From Acridotheres tristis (Eukaryota; Chordata; Aves; Passeriformes; Sturnidae), in contig CM072894.1 in the NCBI GenBank assembly GCA_037013685.1, positions 13,899,449 to 13,963,448 on the forward strand: a stretch of DNA of 64,000 nucleotides. Reading direction: 5' to 3'. The notes under the pieces are model-generated. The model was given only the letters and a program-made list of their open reading frames with translations, was not told where the DNA came from and searched no databases. Numbering within the stretch: position 1 is the first letter of the stretch; every line of letters begins with the position of its first letter. Positions 1 through 12,902 of the stretch are shown here, piece after piece. Position numbers and translations under genes: made by a program.

Positions 1-2080
1 CAACCGTAGGTGTGTTTGAAGCCTTTATCATCTCCTTCAGGACGTACTTCAGCCACCAGAATCAACTGGAAACCCAGCAAAAGATGAACGAGTCCCCATT
101 TGTGGGGAGGAGGTCCGCACAAAAAGCTGCTTTCACGATGGGGGCCGAGCGCCCTTTCTTATCCACTGTCTCCTGCTTGAGGTGCTAGCCAAGGGCCCTG
201 CAGCAAGAGCCCCGTGCCAGCTGCCCTGCCCACCTTGGCTGCCTCTGGGCCGGCAGCAGCCGTGGCTGGGTCTGTCTCTGGGGGCATGAAGGGCCCGCTG
301 GTGCCCACCCTGGGGAGCAGGGCACTGCCTGGGGTCACACTGTCACATCCCAGACAGAGCCCTGCATGCCCAGCGAGCCCACCTGCAGCCACACAGCCTG
401 GCAGAAATCAGCTTTCGAAAAAGGTCATTTACAACATTTTCGTGAAAAGATGCAGAATTAGTAAGCACAAGCAGCAAAATTAACTCGTGTTCTCTGGAGT
501 TGTAAAACTGGTGTTGACGGCCAGGCACATGATGTACTTCATGTTTAAAGGCAAATCTGCCTTTGGAAGAACCAGGTTAATGGTACCCAATAAATATTAT
601 TTAATTATCTAGCTTTAGCATTAAAACCTTTTAAGGAATTTCTGTGAAAATGTCCCTATAAAATAAAAAATTGACTTGATAAGAAAAAAACATTTTTTGT
701 TTTTCCTAAACCCCTCCAGCCCACCCACTACTTTACTTTAAGGCATATACAGCCTTACTAAGATAAATTTTGCCTCATCACAAGTAGTTTTCCTAAACAC
801 ACTAATTTTCTGAATGGTTAGTGTTGAAATAAGACCAGAAGAACAGTAGCACAAAGGACAAACAAAGTGTATTTGTATTTAATTTGACCCTGAAAGTACA
901 CATCATTTCTGTACACGTCTTGAGATGGTATCTTTGAATTTCTTTAAAAAAGAGCAAAGTATGTTTGAATCTTTCTTGTTGATCCTCAAAATAATAAAAT
1001 TATTTTCCCAGCAGGGCATGTTTCACACACTACAGATTTTGCATAAGCTAAGATGGTACGTGTCCTGAGCCACGGGTGTCCCAAGTGGTGAGTCAGAGGA
1101 TCCTGTGCCCTTCACAATGTGTGCTGGGGCTTGGACTTCAGCTGAGGCTCCTCACAGGTGTATTTATAGTACTGGAGTCTTAAAATCTGATTTTTTCTGG
1201 CTTTGTTGGCAAGTACCTAGCACAGCATTACTTCGACATAATGGGCAATATTTCCATTTTATGCGTATACATAAATAGATGGACCTATTAAAAAAGGGCC
1301 CTTTGAGGTTGAGCTGCCTGCATGAGAGCTGTACAAGAGGCAGCGAGAAGTTTAACCCCTACCATTGTTTACTGCCTAAGAGGGAGCACAATTTCTTCTT
1401 GAAAGTTACAGTTTCACTGGCACAGCTAAGGGTGAACAGTTGCAAGCTAAAAGCAGCTACTGTCTGGCCGTGCCAATACATCCTTAAAGAGTTCTTAATC
1501 CACAAATTACTGACATTATTGTCTATAATTGCTTGTCTGTTGTGACAACACTTACTCCGAGAATGTCAGAAATGTAAACAGCAGCCAATAGCTTTTTGCA
1601 GTGAAGTCCTGCCAGTACAGCACTGGGCTCTTTCTTGTACCTTCATACCATACCAGCAAGATCCCTTTTGTCTCTAAATGAGTAAGGATTGCACAATCAA
1701 ATCCTATATTAAGCAGAACGTTTTTCAAGGAAAAATATCTGGCTTGTTATTTCTTTTAATACTTGTAATCAAAAAAGTCAATTTGTTCTGTAATAAAAAT
1801 TTCTCTTGCTTCAGAATGTAATTTGTTCATTGTACTTCAAAGCACTAGTTGATTGGGGAAAAAAATCATATCATCTTTTCACTTAAATTAGATCAACTAT
1901 TTTTTCCCCCCAAATTATTTTGAAACTATTCAAATAAACATTGTGTAGGCATTAATTAGATCGGGGATAAATTGTACTTTCCATTATGTTATAAATTCCT
2001 AAAGGAAGATTTATAACTACAGCACCATTAGCAGTACTACTTAAGTACTATGAAGTAAAAACAAACAGGCACACACATTT
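1..2080. other. Non-coding interval, no gene recognised
   Basis: A moderately GC-rich patch (about 180-400) is followed by AT-rich sequence. The short open frames here, up to 89 codons, overlap on both strands and carry no recognisable domain, so I read them as chance. I see no repeat family I can name. Confidence 0.6.
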
Positions 2081-2096
2081 TAATAATAATAATAAT
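2081..2096. repeat. Short (AAT)n microsatellite
   Basis: About five tandem AAT/TAA units. Roughly 50 bases downstream, an 8-base TGTGTGTG arm (from 2138) faces a CACACACA arm (2152-2159), which makes a small inverted repeat. Confidence 0.85.
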
Positions 2097-2925
2097 TCTC
2101 ACGTTTGTCATCTGGGTACTGACCCTGAGCATATAAATGTGTGTGTAAATTCACACACAGATAAATACAATTTAGCCCAACAAATACCACTAAGTCACTG
2201 TCTTTTTTTTCTTAAAAGAACAAAACCTTTGAAGAGGACTTAATTAAGCTTTTGCCTGCAGAGAATTCTTTCAGATGCAGTATTGTGTGAAAAAATACAT
2301 TCGTACATAACTCAAAGACATAAATGAGGCGCTTCCACAGGTTCCCATGGGCACTTGTTCCCATGTCTGAGTGCACTGTAAGGAGCATTTTCCTGCTACA
2401 CTTGGGCTAGGCTTCCCCATGCTTTCGAGCACATTGTGTCCCTGCTAGTTCTGTACATCAGGAGAGACTCCGGTGATCAGGACGGATTCCACAATTTTTC
2501 TATATCCCTCCATACAGTCTGTGGAGATAGGGATAACCTGATGACTTCTGGAAACCAAAGAAATATTTCCAGGCTGCATAGCTGGGCCCTTGGTAGCATG
2601 GTCAAAGCCTATGCTTTGTCCTCTGCTGCCTTCCCAGGAGCTGCAGGCACCCAGTGCTGGAGGAGGATTGGAGGAAATGGGATCAAGACATGCTGGTGAG
2701 ATCTGGAATGGTCAGATTTGGAATCTGTTTCCACTGTTTTCCAGCTCAGCTGAGGGCTAAGCCCATCCTCTCAGGATGACCATCTACAGGAGGACCAACC
2801 ATCAAAGCCCCATTGACAGATCTTGCCACAGAGGAGACACTGTGACAAATGGGTGATACATACAGAAGCTAAGAGACAGAGTAATTAGGAATAGGTTTAT
2901 AGACAAAAATAGAAAGAAAATAAAA
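2097..2925. other. Non-coding interval, no gene recognised
   Basis: Mixed-composition sequence whose only open frame of note is 87 codons and has no recognisable motif. Apart from the small CA/TG inverted repeat near 2138-2159, I see nothing that marks a gene or element. Confidence 0.55.
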
Positions 2926-3057
2926 TTTAAAAAAAATTAAAACCCCACCAAACCGAACAACTCCCCCCCAAAAAACCAAACAAATAAACAAACCCAACCC
3001 AACCAACCCCCCCCCCCCAAAAAAAAAGCAACAAACAGTAACCAAAAACCCCAAAAC
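2926..3057. repeat. A/C-rich low-complexity tract
   Basis: About 130 bases made almost only of A and C on the plus strand. It includes an uninterrupted run of C around 3006-3018 and degenerate AAAC/CCAA units. The minus-strand open frames across it are rich in Gly, Phe, Val and Trp and come from this composition. A T/G-rich tract of the opposite strand sense lies about 0.9 kb downstream. Confidence 0.9.
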
Positions 3058-3543
3058 TCTCTCTGTGCCTTGTGTCTTCCTTTGACAGGAGTGATGGGAG
3101 TTGTTTCATAGGCGTGCATTCAGAGGAGTAGTACAATATGACAAAAACCTTCTGTTGGTCTTTCACATGGCAGTAAAACCGGTTCTTGACAAGGGGAGAA
3201 ACTCCATGCTGCTGCCTAATGTGGTTGGATCCTGGGACCTGCAGCTCCAAGTCAGCAATGTTTCATGACCACAATTGGATTTCCATATTATTGGCAGACG
3301 GAAGAGAGGAGGAGCTAGCAAATAGTTCACCTTTGCAAGCATTGTAACAAAAAAAATTCCTACATAGTAACAAAAGCATGATAAATACTGTACAGTTATT
3401 TGCTTTGGCAGGGTCTGTGTTTGGGAGCTGGAGAATGCATGAAGAAACACACAACCCACTGTCATGCACATCTTTAAAGTTTCCACAGCTCCATTTTAGT
3501 AAACGTGCTTTGTTAAATTAAGCAATTTCTTTCTAAGCCAAGA

Positions 3544-3549
<6 letters not shown>
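3058..3549. other. Non-coding interval, no gene recognised
   Basis: Overlapping minus-strand open frames of 68-107 codons are present, but none shows a known domain or convincing splice signals. It ends in a long homopolymeric A tract. Confidence 0.5.

Positions 3550-3573
<24 letters not shown>
3550..3573 (+). repeat. Poly(A) tract, 24 bases
   Basis: An uninterrupted run of 24 A residues, the longest homopolymer I noticed in the window. It could be the tail of an old retroposed sequence, but I cannot recognise a retroposed body upstream, and simple slippage is equally possible. Confidence 0.9.
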
Positions 3574-3574
<1 letters not shown>

Positions 3575-3949
3575 TCTACTGAGGCCTCTCCTATGCTACA
3601 AATGAGAAAGACAATCTGGCCAGACATGGGTAATATCTATTCCATGTCAAGAGAAAGACCCCACCAGTGGCTTTTGCAATCATCTGTTCAGATGGCCCAC
3701 CACAGGGATGGGCAATTGTCTCCTGGCTTTTCCATTCTGCACCTGCAAAGGACAGCAAGAGGCTGGAAGTCAGTCCTTGCAGAGCTCCTCCAGGATGTTG
3801 GTAGCTGGGAAGGTGCTGCTGCCTTTCTTCAAGTCGATTTGGCAAATTCTCAGCTTCTCCATGTATATCTCACCTCCCTGGTCCTTCTAGGTAGGAGACT
3901 GGGACACTGACCTGTACCTCTGTCTTCTCCCTACCAGTGGAAATGCCTC
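3574..3949. other. Non-coding interval, no gene recognised
   Basis: Overlapping open frames on both strands (60-105 codons) with no recognisable domain. No splice, promoter or repeat signal that I would rely on. Confidence 0.5.
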
Positions 3950-4000
3950 TTTTTTTTTTTGTTTGTTTGATTGTTTTTGTTTGTGTTTTTGTTTGCCTTT
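3950..4000. repeat. T/G-rich low-complexity tract
   Basis: A T run followed by degenerate GTTT/TTTG units on the plus strand. Confidence 0.85.
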
Positions 4001-6708
4001 TAGGCCATTGTCTATTATTTTAGGCCTCTTGAAAGCCTTGTCTCTCTCACAGTGCTGAAACCAAGCACGCCTGCAATATCTGCCATTTCAGACCTTTGAG
4101 GATTTTCTTAGCACACTCAAAAATGGAAATCTCACCTGTTTTTGTATCATCCTGTCTTGCCAGAACCAAACTGAGTAGCCAGAGTGCTATGTTGCTAAGG
4201 CAGAACAGACTGTCTCCTTTTAGCCTATAAAACATATATAACAAAATCATCCTTAAGATGATACATAACCAAAATTGTGCCATGAAACTATAATAATATG
4301 CATGCCATATTTTTCCTAATTTTTTATTTTTAAAATTACATATTTAAAGGTAAATGTTGCAAGTGAAAGATAATTACATCTTGAGTATCATTCAGCTATC
4401 TTTCTCTGTGAAGAAATTATACACTTGACTTGGAACCATTACTGTTGCCAGACAGATGTTCTCTCTCAAATATGTAGAGTAGAAAGGATGGAAAGTAACC
4501 TGGCAGTTTTACTCTAATAAATTAAAGTGTTAGGACAGTGTCTACAGCTTCTACAGCTTTGCCAGTCATTTTGTTTAAACATGAGTGATATGCATGATGT
4601 TTCTATAGGGTAAGAAACAAATGCATTAAAGTTAATGCAAACCACATCTCTTCAGGCTCTTCTCAAACAAAATATTGTCTGGTTTAGTAAACCACTTGTA
4701 CTTCTGGGACCTCTTGCAGGAGTAGGAAGAAGGAAAAAAGCCACTTCCTCCAGGGCGTTTACAAGAGCTATAGCATAGCAAGAGGAAGTTTCTAAAGGAA
4801 GAGCCGGATATCTGCACTGAAGTGGATTACAGCTGCACCAGCAAGTCAGATGGAGAGAACTGAGGCCAAGTACACGTAAATGTGTGAAAACAAGCAGCAT
4901 GGGGAAGAGGGAAAAGCAGCTGTAAATCTTTCAAGAAGTAAATGCACTTCATATAACTGAATTATGTCAGTGGGTAGCTGTAATTTTGATATTCATATCT
5001 TTACCAAGAGATCAGGCAAAGGCAATAAATCCACAGATTCAGGAAATTAAGGCTGTTGTTCATTTTAAAGCAAATTCTGTGAATTTTCTCGTTCAATGCT
5101 GTCTTTCTTTAAATTTAGCAACTGTGTTCATTCCCTTGCTGAGCACTGCCCATACAAGACTATGGCACTGGAGCCACATCCATTTATGCATCTGTCTCCT
5201 ATGCTGTAGGATTCTGTTCTCTGCTTTTAAAGTTGAAGTACATTAGGATGGTAATTTCATTTACAAATATTGTTACTGCTTATATATTGTAAATCCTATG
5301 TTTCAAAAGACTGATAAAGGAAATACACATGAGAAATAAAGGGGAGAGATCTTTATCTGCACGTTAAAGATTTTTCTATAGCTTATCTTTCACATTCAAA
5401 AGCACTCCGCTGATATTTCATCCTGTTTCTGCTCTCACTGAGATCCCTGATAAGACTGTGTGTGTTTAGGATAATTAAGCTTTCTAACATGCATTGAGGT
5501 AGGGAGCAGGCAGTACACTGTCCACACTCACAGTGAACTGTAGGAATACAAAATAAAGGAACTCAGCATATCCAGATCTGACCAACTTACTGTACGTTTC
5601 CTCCCAAATCCATTTAGAAAACTCACTCAATTAATTTGGGCTTTTGCAATGAATCAATGAAATAAAATTTCATCAGCTCCAGAACAAATACAGTCACATT
5701 TTCTATGGATTTGGATTGGACACTTGTGCTTCCATTAAGTCTTTTACCATTGGAGCATTCATAATGTGTCTCTTCCATATATTGCCTATTTTCAGATAAT
5801 GAGCAACTTCATGATGCAACCTTTGCATCTCAGTTCTCCAGCTATCTATATCATGAAGTATAATGAATATTCAGCTTTACTGAGTCCTCTTCCCTCTCTA
5901 GATCTGGGCTGAAATTGGCCAGTGAGATCAGAAATCATGACAGGAGGAGGAGAAGAAAAGAATCCACTTAATGCCTGCTTTCATAGCAAATAAGATTGCC
6001 ATACAAACGCAGAAGGCTGGCACAAAGGCTGGCCATAAGCAAGCCCAGAGGACATGTCCCTTGAATTGTTCTTGAATGTGCACATCTCAGGGTGCGTGAC
6101 TAGTTACTTTAAGAAATGTGCTGTCAGATATTTACCCAATGTGCTAATTCATTTCTGGGCTTGACTCAGCTCTAAAATGAATGCTTTTCCTTTCCTTGGG
6201 CAGTACAAGGAGTTCCAGAGTGATAATAGTATTGACTTTAAGGCGTTGACCAAGTTATCCTATAGCTGTGACAAGTGGTAGAACAAAAAGCATCAGGAGA
6301 AAAGTCTAAACAAAAAGCAGTAAAAGTTCCCAAGCAAAACCACAGCTAAGGTGGGCTAGACAGTCTTGAGAAATTCACATTATTTGCTATAAATCTCATT
6401 CACTCAGTGCTGAGACATCAGTTCAAACCATTGAGCTCAGAAGGGCATTGGTATCCATTTGATCCATGGCAACAGTAGCGTGGGAAGGACGGAGGGAGGG
6501 GATCCAGGTGTTACAGCTCTTTTGAGATAACCTTTGGCCAACAGTAGTGTGTCAATTAAAAACTACTGTAGAAGGCAACAGAAGAAATTTCTTCTGCATT
6601 TAAAAGGCCAGTTTATCATCCCAATAAAATGAAGCTGGTATTAAAGTAAGAAAACAGTGGTTTTCTTTTGCACAATGCATTTGCCATAGTCTAGTTGAGA
6701 TATTAGGG
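4001..6708. other. Non-coding interval, no gene recognised
   Basis: AT-rich sequence with scattered open frames of at most 86 codons. No domain, RNA gene or named repeat is recognisable until the CR1 tail at its right end. Confidence 0.6.
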
Positions 6709-6770
6709 CATGGGTTGGACTTGATGATCTTGAAGGTCTCTTCCAGCCTAGTGACTCTGTGATTCTGTGT
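6709..6770 (+). mobile_element. CR1 LINE 3' tail, sense orientation
   Basis: The segment reads GGGTTGGACTTGATGATCTT, then a GGTCTCTTCCAGCCT block, and ends GTGACTCTGTGATTCTGTG. This matches the 3' untranslated end of chicken-repeat-1 retrotransposons, whose terminus is a short ATTCTRTG-type repeat. Only about 60 bases remain, so it is a strongly 5'-truncated copy, as most CR1 insertions are. No open reading frame of the element survives. The left boundary is approximate. Confidence 0.85.
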
Positions 6771-8476
6771 GAGTAACATAATTACTCTGAATTTGGGGAT
6801 AGTCAGAAAATTGTGTAAAGGCCAGATTTCCTGTGTGAAGCTGCCTAAAGACAAACAAGTACGTTTGACTTCAAACCAATTGATAAATTCTAAAGAAAGA
6901 TTTATTTACACAATTCAATAATTCCTTGATGAGACACTATGTTATTTCTGCTCTTTTCCATAGACATTTAACGGTCAGATGGTATCATGCTAAAGAGGAT
7001 TTTCCAGTCTAACAACTCTATTTCACTGTATATATTTTTAAATGTTTTTAAATGGATAGTCCAGTGTTTGAAGTACAGGATATTTCTTTAGCTGACTGGT
7101 CAGAAGCTGGTCTGATCCAGTAAAAACCAACAGCCATTCCTGGCCTGCAGTTCTTTGGTGACTTACATTCATTTGATGTGCTCAACAGAAGTAGCTGCCA
7201 CTGGGCAGGAGGCCAAGTAGCAAAAACGTCACATCTTGCACTAATCAGGTTCCTCATTGCTGTCTGCAGTTATGGCTGGCCAACACTTTGTGCACACAAG
7301 TCCCATTAACTTTAAACTTAGCTCCTTAAAGGGCATAGCAGGGGCTGGTAGTGGTACACCTGACACCAAAAATAAATGGGAGCAAAATTTGTCCTGCCTA
7401 GAGAAATTATTCTGTTGCAAGGAATTTCAAGCCTTTTGGTGTTATATTATCAGAGGGCTTTACCTGTTCAGCTCTCTTTAGAGCATAAATTAATTCAAAC
7501 TCACATAGTTCCAATCCCTGAATTCTGCCATCAATTGTCCATATCCATTTGATAGATTAAAATATTAACTGGAATTCCAAGTGCAGTGTCCAAAAATATA
7601 ATTTCATCTCTTATAAAATTAGCTGTCAGCCAGAGGAAAACTTTCCTTTCTTGCTGTGCACTAGGAAGAGACAATGACTGCAGGTTCCCAGGAAGCTGGT
7701 TAAACCCACAGAGCTCTTGCTGCTGTTTCCCACTTCCCTGCAGTCCGGCAGCACTTCCAAACTTTGGTACCTGTGCATCTCTCCAAGTACACAGTCATTT
7801 ACTATGGGAATGGTTCAATTATCACAGGTAGAAAATTCAGGCTGATAAATATGGAAGGGTGAGAAAACAACCTGTCCTGCTAAAGATGAGGACTCCACCT
7901 TTTGTGTAAATAAGTTAGGAGTTAGCTTGAACAGGAGAGATGCTACAGAACACACTAGCTAAAGGAAAAGAGCACAAGATACTTCTCCCAAGGCTCCTAT
8001 CTGTGCAGCTCTAGCAGGACACACTGGACTGTGGTGATATGTTTGGTGTACATCCCTCTTTTCAATAAACTTCTAATCTCAATATGGGAAGGAATGGATC
8101 CATGCATCTTGAATTGGAGCTTTCTGATAGGAACAAGAATTTGGTTTTAAAACACTCTCCATGTATCAGTTAGGCTTCACTAGCACTGAAAACATGAATT
8201 ACACTGAAAAAATCATTATTAATGTTGAAGATTATTTTGACCCCTCCACGAATGGAGGCAGCTGTTTTGTACTTCATGCCTTTTGTGATCCTCCCTTCCT
8301 CTGCCCCATACTCTGTAGAGATGAGAGGTGTTATACATGAATGTCTAACATGTATTGAGTGTCACTGCTGTCATGCTGATGCCTATCAGTCCTGTCCTGC
8401 CACATGCAGACCTTTTGAGAGCTTTTGACTCATGCAAAGCCGGAAGAGGGCTGTGTATCTTCTTGTCTTCCCACAG
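6771..8476. other. Non-coding interval, no gene recognised
   Basis: AT-rich sequence with short open frames (up to 84 codons) and no recognisable domain. Its right end is a pyrimidine-rich run ending in CCCACAG, a good splice-acceptor shape for the exon-like segment that follows. Confidence 0.5.
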
Positions 8477-8704
8477 AAAATGTGCTCTGCACGCCTCAAA
8501 ACACCCTGGGACACAGCAAAGCGCCCTGTGTGCAGCAAATGTGTGTCTGGGTGTGCCCTGAAGGGAGCACAGGACACTACAGGAGGGTCTTCCTCCCACA
8601 GGTGGGAAGTGCTGACTCTGAAGCCTGCCATGGCACTCAGCAGCTTCAAGGAAAGGCTGAAGTTTTCAAGGGATAGGAACTGCTCCCAAAGTGGTCAGAT
8701 GAAG
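8477..8704 (+). other. Exon-like segment, unproven
   Basis: This 228-base segment is preceded by a pyrimidine-rich run ending in CCCACAG (to 8476) and followed by GTAAGA after GAAG (8705-8710). Both are good matches to vertebrate splice-site consensus. One frame is open from end to end and begins and ends on codon boundaries, giving 76 codons with a cysteine cluster (CSKCVSGC) and a basic C-terminal half. I recognise no family. A non-coding RNA exon or a chance combination of sites is at least as likely as a coding exon. Confidence 0.2.
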
Positions 8705-9451
8705 GTAAGAAAGGCTGATGTGGATGAGAGAGAACCCCTTCTTCTACCTTCCATCCTCTGAAGGAAGTTCCCCAACACCATCCAGGTGGTTTGGTGATGC
8801 CGTGGTGCTAAGTGACATTGCGATAACTTTTTCTTTGAGGTAACAGTTTTTTGAGAAATATTTGAATGGCATCACCAAAATATGCCTAAAGTGATCAAAG
8901 GTGCAGAAAAATGCCAGAGTGGCCTGACATTTGAAGCCATTTCAGCACCCTTTTTGGAAACAATATGCAAAGATCTGGACACTTTCCCCTTGGTTGTTAG
9001 AATAAGCATGTTAGCAGTGCACTGCCACAGCTGAATGCACGTGTTAAAGCTGAGATCTCCAAAACTATATCTTGGGATCTCATGGACACAGAATTTCACA
9101 AAGTGGATTTGACCAGAGTGGCAAGGCTTACTATGTAGGAAAACTCATCATTTTAATCATCATTACTGAATATATTGAAGTCTACACTTTACACAAAACA
9201 ATGGCATCTCTAATGATAAAGCTCCAGCAGCTCAGTTTCACTGCTAGCTTTATCATCCATTCCTTCTCACGCATTTTTTCTTAGTGACTGTGTGCCCTTG
9301 TGCACACAGGAGAAGATCAAAGATCACAGATCACATTCACACAGAAAGACTTATCTGTGAAATGCTGAGGTCATTAATCACATGAAACCAGCAGAGCACC
9401 ACAGGAAACATGTCTCCTTGCTGTAAGATGGTCCTGCTTTTGTGCAGACAG
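8705..9451. other. Non-coding interval, no gene recognised
   Basis: The open frame of the preceding segment runs on to 8761 and stops. The rest holds only short open frames of 70-75 codons with no recognisable domain. Confidence 0.5.
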
Positions 9452-9468
9452 AAAAAAAAAAAAAAAAA
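9452..9468 (+). repeat. Poly(A) tract, 17 bases
   Basis: Uninterrupted run of 17 A residues. No recognisable retroposed body is attached. Confidence 0.9.
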
Positions 9469-9569
9469 GACTGTCCCACATTTTCTGATATGTACTTCTT
9501 TGTTTTAAAGATTACATGAGAAGGAATAAGTATTCTGGCACTGGTAAGCACGCCATAGGCTAGGAGCTT

Positions 9570-9780
9570 TTTATTTGCTAGTTATTGTTTGTTTTATAAA
9601 TGCTAAAGTGAAATGACGCAAGTGCCCTTTTTGTTGTCATATTGTTTGTTTTAGCTTTCATTGGACGCAATCCAATGGTACCTTTACGTAGGCTCCTGTA
9701 TAATTAAGATAGTGTGCACATTCTCTGAAAGGAAATCATTAAGAGCCTCTCAGGGAGAATGCACTGATTTCCCTGTCTGT
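9570..9780. promoter_or_regulatory. Possible conserved non-coding block with inverted CCAAT
   Basis: An AT-rich, low-repeat stretch that contains TTTATAAA-like words, TGACGCAAGT, and an inverted pair of CCAAT boxes: CATTGGA, five bases, TCCAATG (9659-9677). Inverted CCAAT boxes are NF-Y type sites. The texture resembles vertebrate conserved non-coding elements, but that is an impression from composition and motif density, because no alignment was available. Confidence 0.25.
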
Positions 9781-9991
9781 GCCTTTTAAGTGGGTATAGC
9801 TCACACTCCATCAATTAACTTCTTGATAGTCCATGCATACTTCAAAAATTAATCCCATGTTAAGCTTCCAAAGCAGCTTTCAGCTGAAAACGTTCAAGCT
9901 ACTTTGCAGGCTATAATTCACTTGCTACAAACATTAATTTCTTGTTTTTCCTAGTTATAAGATGTTCCCTTCTCAGGAAAAAAAACCCAAC

Positions 9992-10077
9992 TTTTTTTTT
10001 TTTTTCTTCAGAAACACTTTAAAATCTGGGGGGTTCAGGTTTTTGGAGTATTTTGTTTGTTTGTTTGTTTGTTTTTA
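9992..10077. repeat. T14 run plus (TTTG)n microsatellite
   Basis: A run of 14 T (9992-10005) ends in CTTCAG. About 45 bases later come six tandem TTTG units (10051-10075). The T run with CTTCAG looks like a splice acceptor, but I see no supporting downstream exon. Confidence 0.9.
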
Positions 10078-10079
10078 AG

Positions 10080-12620
10080 TAAAACAAAACCAAAAAGCAG
10101 CTCTATAAATCCTTGAAGCAACTGATAGGTGCCTCGGTTCTAGATGTTAAATCAGGAGAAACAGGTATGATTCTTGGGGAAGAAACCTGGGTGTTTAACA
10201 ACTGAACCAAGAGGATAAAGTACAATTTCACTGTATATTTGCTCGACTGCAATTGCAAACACAAGGCATAAACTTTCCCACTGCCTGTCAATAACAACCT
10301 TCCATAGCTCCAAACTCTCTGCAGCCCGTGTGTGTGCTCCAGGAGGTGAGGCGTGCCCTGGTACCAGGCTGGCACTGCTGAGAGCCTGCCGGGCTGCCGT
10401 GAGCTCAGAGCCTGCTCACCTGTGAGCTCCCCTCGGGTGCTCCCGCCCTCTGACAGCCCTTTCCCTGGGGAAAAGGAATGGAAGATCCTCTGGATCTGGA
10501 AGGGAAGTCAAGGAAACCCTGTAAAACCAAACCATGCGTGTTGTACTGCAGAGGGAAAAGCTCTGCTGCTGCTGTGCTCGCCTGCCTTTACTGGGAGCTC
10601 AAGATGAGGATTGAATTTTCTTATCTTTAAAGCCTACTGAAAAATTTAGTAACTTCAGGGAGATTTGACATCTAAAACAGGTTTCCTAAGTAAAAACAAG
10701 TAAAAAACCACAACGTACAGTTACTACAGGCATGTTTGTAAATGGTCAGTGTGCAACGGTAAAATGTGGTTATTGAAGAGGCATTCGATAAATTCTGAAA
10801 CCTGCTACTAAATTTGAAACAGTATGTGCATTAAACCAGGAACTGCTTGACTGAACACGCTTCAGCTAAAATTGTATCAAAGTAGTTACAAAACCTGATT
10901 AAACAAGGCTTCATTCCCACATGCAGCTCCACCTTGCTGCCTTGGCAGAGTCATAAACTGGTAACACCCTTTTGCTGGCTTTCACAAAGCTCATTAGCAG
11001 TTAGTAAAAGCAGAGCAAAGGAGCTCACGTTTGTTTCCATCACACTGATGGTGTTTAGGGAATCAATGGCTTCTGACAAAGGGTGATGGTTCAAAAAACA
11101 CACTTTGCATCAGCTCCCCTTTTCTGTCTGACTCCAAAGGCAGCAGTCAGTCAGCAGTGCCAGCTGCAGTGACAGAATTCAAACCACCCTTCTCATCCAC
11201 TTCTGCTAGGTGAAAACTGATTTGCTTCAAAAAAAGGTCCCAGGGCACTCAGCAGTAGGGATTGATAAAGCATTCCCACTCCAGAAATCTGTCAGAAGAG
11301 GAAATAAATTGCTCTAAATACAGATCTCTATTTTTTACAACATCCAAACTGCAGCCACTTACAAGTCTTTTGTGCATTAATGTGTATCCTAATATATCAG
11401 TTCTTGCAGAACAATGCTGTGACAGCACTTACATTGTGAATACATACATCAGCTGAGCTTACTGCTTGCTGGAAAATTAGATACTCAGTTTTCAACAGTG
11501 GGGCCTTCCAGCTGGGCTCCTCTTCACCTCTAAATAGAGTGTATAAGGTCTCCAAAACTGTGATTAAGACAATTGAAATAAAGTAGTGAAAAACTCCATC
11601 CCAACAAGCTTCATCTCTACATCAAGGACATGCAAAAAATGTAATTGCAATTGTATTTCAACCTCTCGCCCACTTTTGGAAAACAGAAAACATTTCTTCC
11701 ACCCCCATTCTTTGCAAAATTTCCATGCTGCTTCTATTTAAATGAAGAAAGAAGAATGTGCAACATTTTTTCAGACCAGTCACAATATTCCAGCCTCAGG
11801 AATTTGTCTTCATATAAAGTCACCACAGTTGCAGTGCAGTACCCAAGTATTTTTTACCCTTTGCTAACATAACATAGGAAATGGATTAAAGAAGGGAGGT
11901 GAAAGACAGCAATTCTCTCTCCTAAACATCACAAAAAATAAGAGATTGTTACATAATCCTTGCAAAAGTATATTAAACACTGCTAGATTCTTGACTCCTA
12001 CTCTTCCTTGACTACACCAGTTTGCTGTATACATGGGATTTTAAGTAATTTAGCCTTTCCGTAGTGTTTGCCCTGCAGAGAGCATTCTGTACTATTCTGA
12101 GCACTGCAGGGACTGTCCCCACCAGTTTCCAAGGGACATTATGCATGCTGACACTCTAGAAGGACTTTGGAAAGGAGTTCTTGTCCTTGGGCACAGCTAA
12201 ACTTTACTCTTGGAAGGAGTGGGGACAAAAAGACACCTCAGAGCTCTGGGCACCCTCCTCACAGGAGGATAGGGCAGCTTCAGTAAAAAAACCACTAAAC
12301 TTGTTCAGATTGGCCCATTATCCAGAGCTTACAAAAACCACCATGGAGTTGTGGTATGTTTAATAAATTAATATATAGGTACTGTGTCCCAACAACCAAT
12401 AGCAAAAAATTTATTACAAGTCCAAACATCTCAAAACCAATGATCTGCTATGGGAGAGGCAGTGCTGCTCCTGACTGGAAGTGGGAAGCTGTTCCCCCTG
12501 CTGGGGGTGGTTTTAGCAGATGTAAAATGTACCTGGTAGCTTGACTTCTGTTATTGTTTTCCTCTAAGAAATAAGAAAATTAGAGTAATTAAAAATCAAA
12601 TGTCTCTTCTTCCAGATCTG
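10080..12620. other. Non-coding interval, no gene recognised
   Basis: Contains one small GC-richer patch at about 10350-10480. The largest open frame is 90 codons and has no recognisable domain. I see no RNA gene or named repeat. Confidence 0.6.
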
Positions 12621-12654
12621 CTAAATAAATAATGCAATAATAAATAAATAAATG
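12621..12654. repeat. Interrupted (AAAT)n microsatellite
   Basis: Tandem AAAT units interrupted once by a GC-containing word. Confidence 0.85.
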
Positions 12655-12902
12655 GAATCAGCTAAATTCCTGCAGGTAGGTTTTCTCCCCAGAGAGAACT
12701 GTGTGTGTGCTTGCTTTTTCTGAATTTTAAGCTATCTGATAAACACTGACAAATCTGTGAGTTAATATAGATTCACAATCTATTTTCCCATAAAGCATTA
12801 ATCCAAAAGGAAGGAGGAAATAAAACACCCTTTAAGATTGGTGGAGCATTCACCCCCTTAGACACTGGATATGGGCAGAAATCTGTCAAATCTCCCCAGG
12901 CT

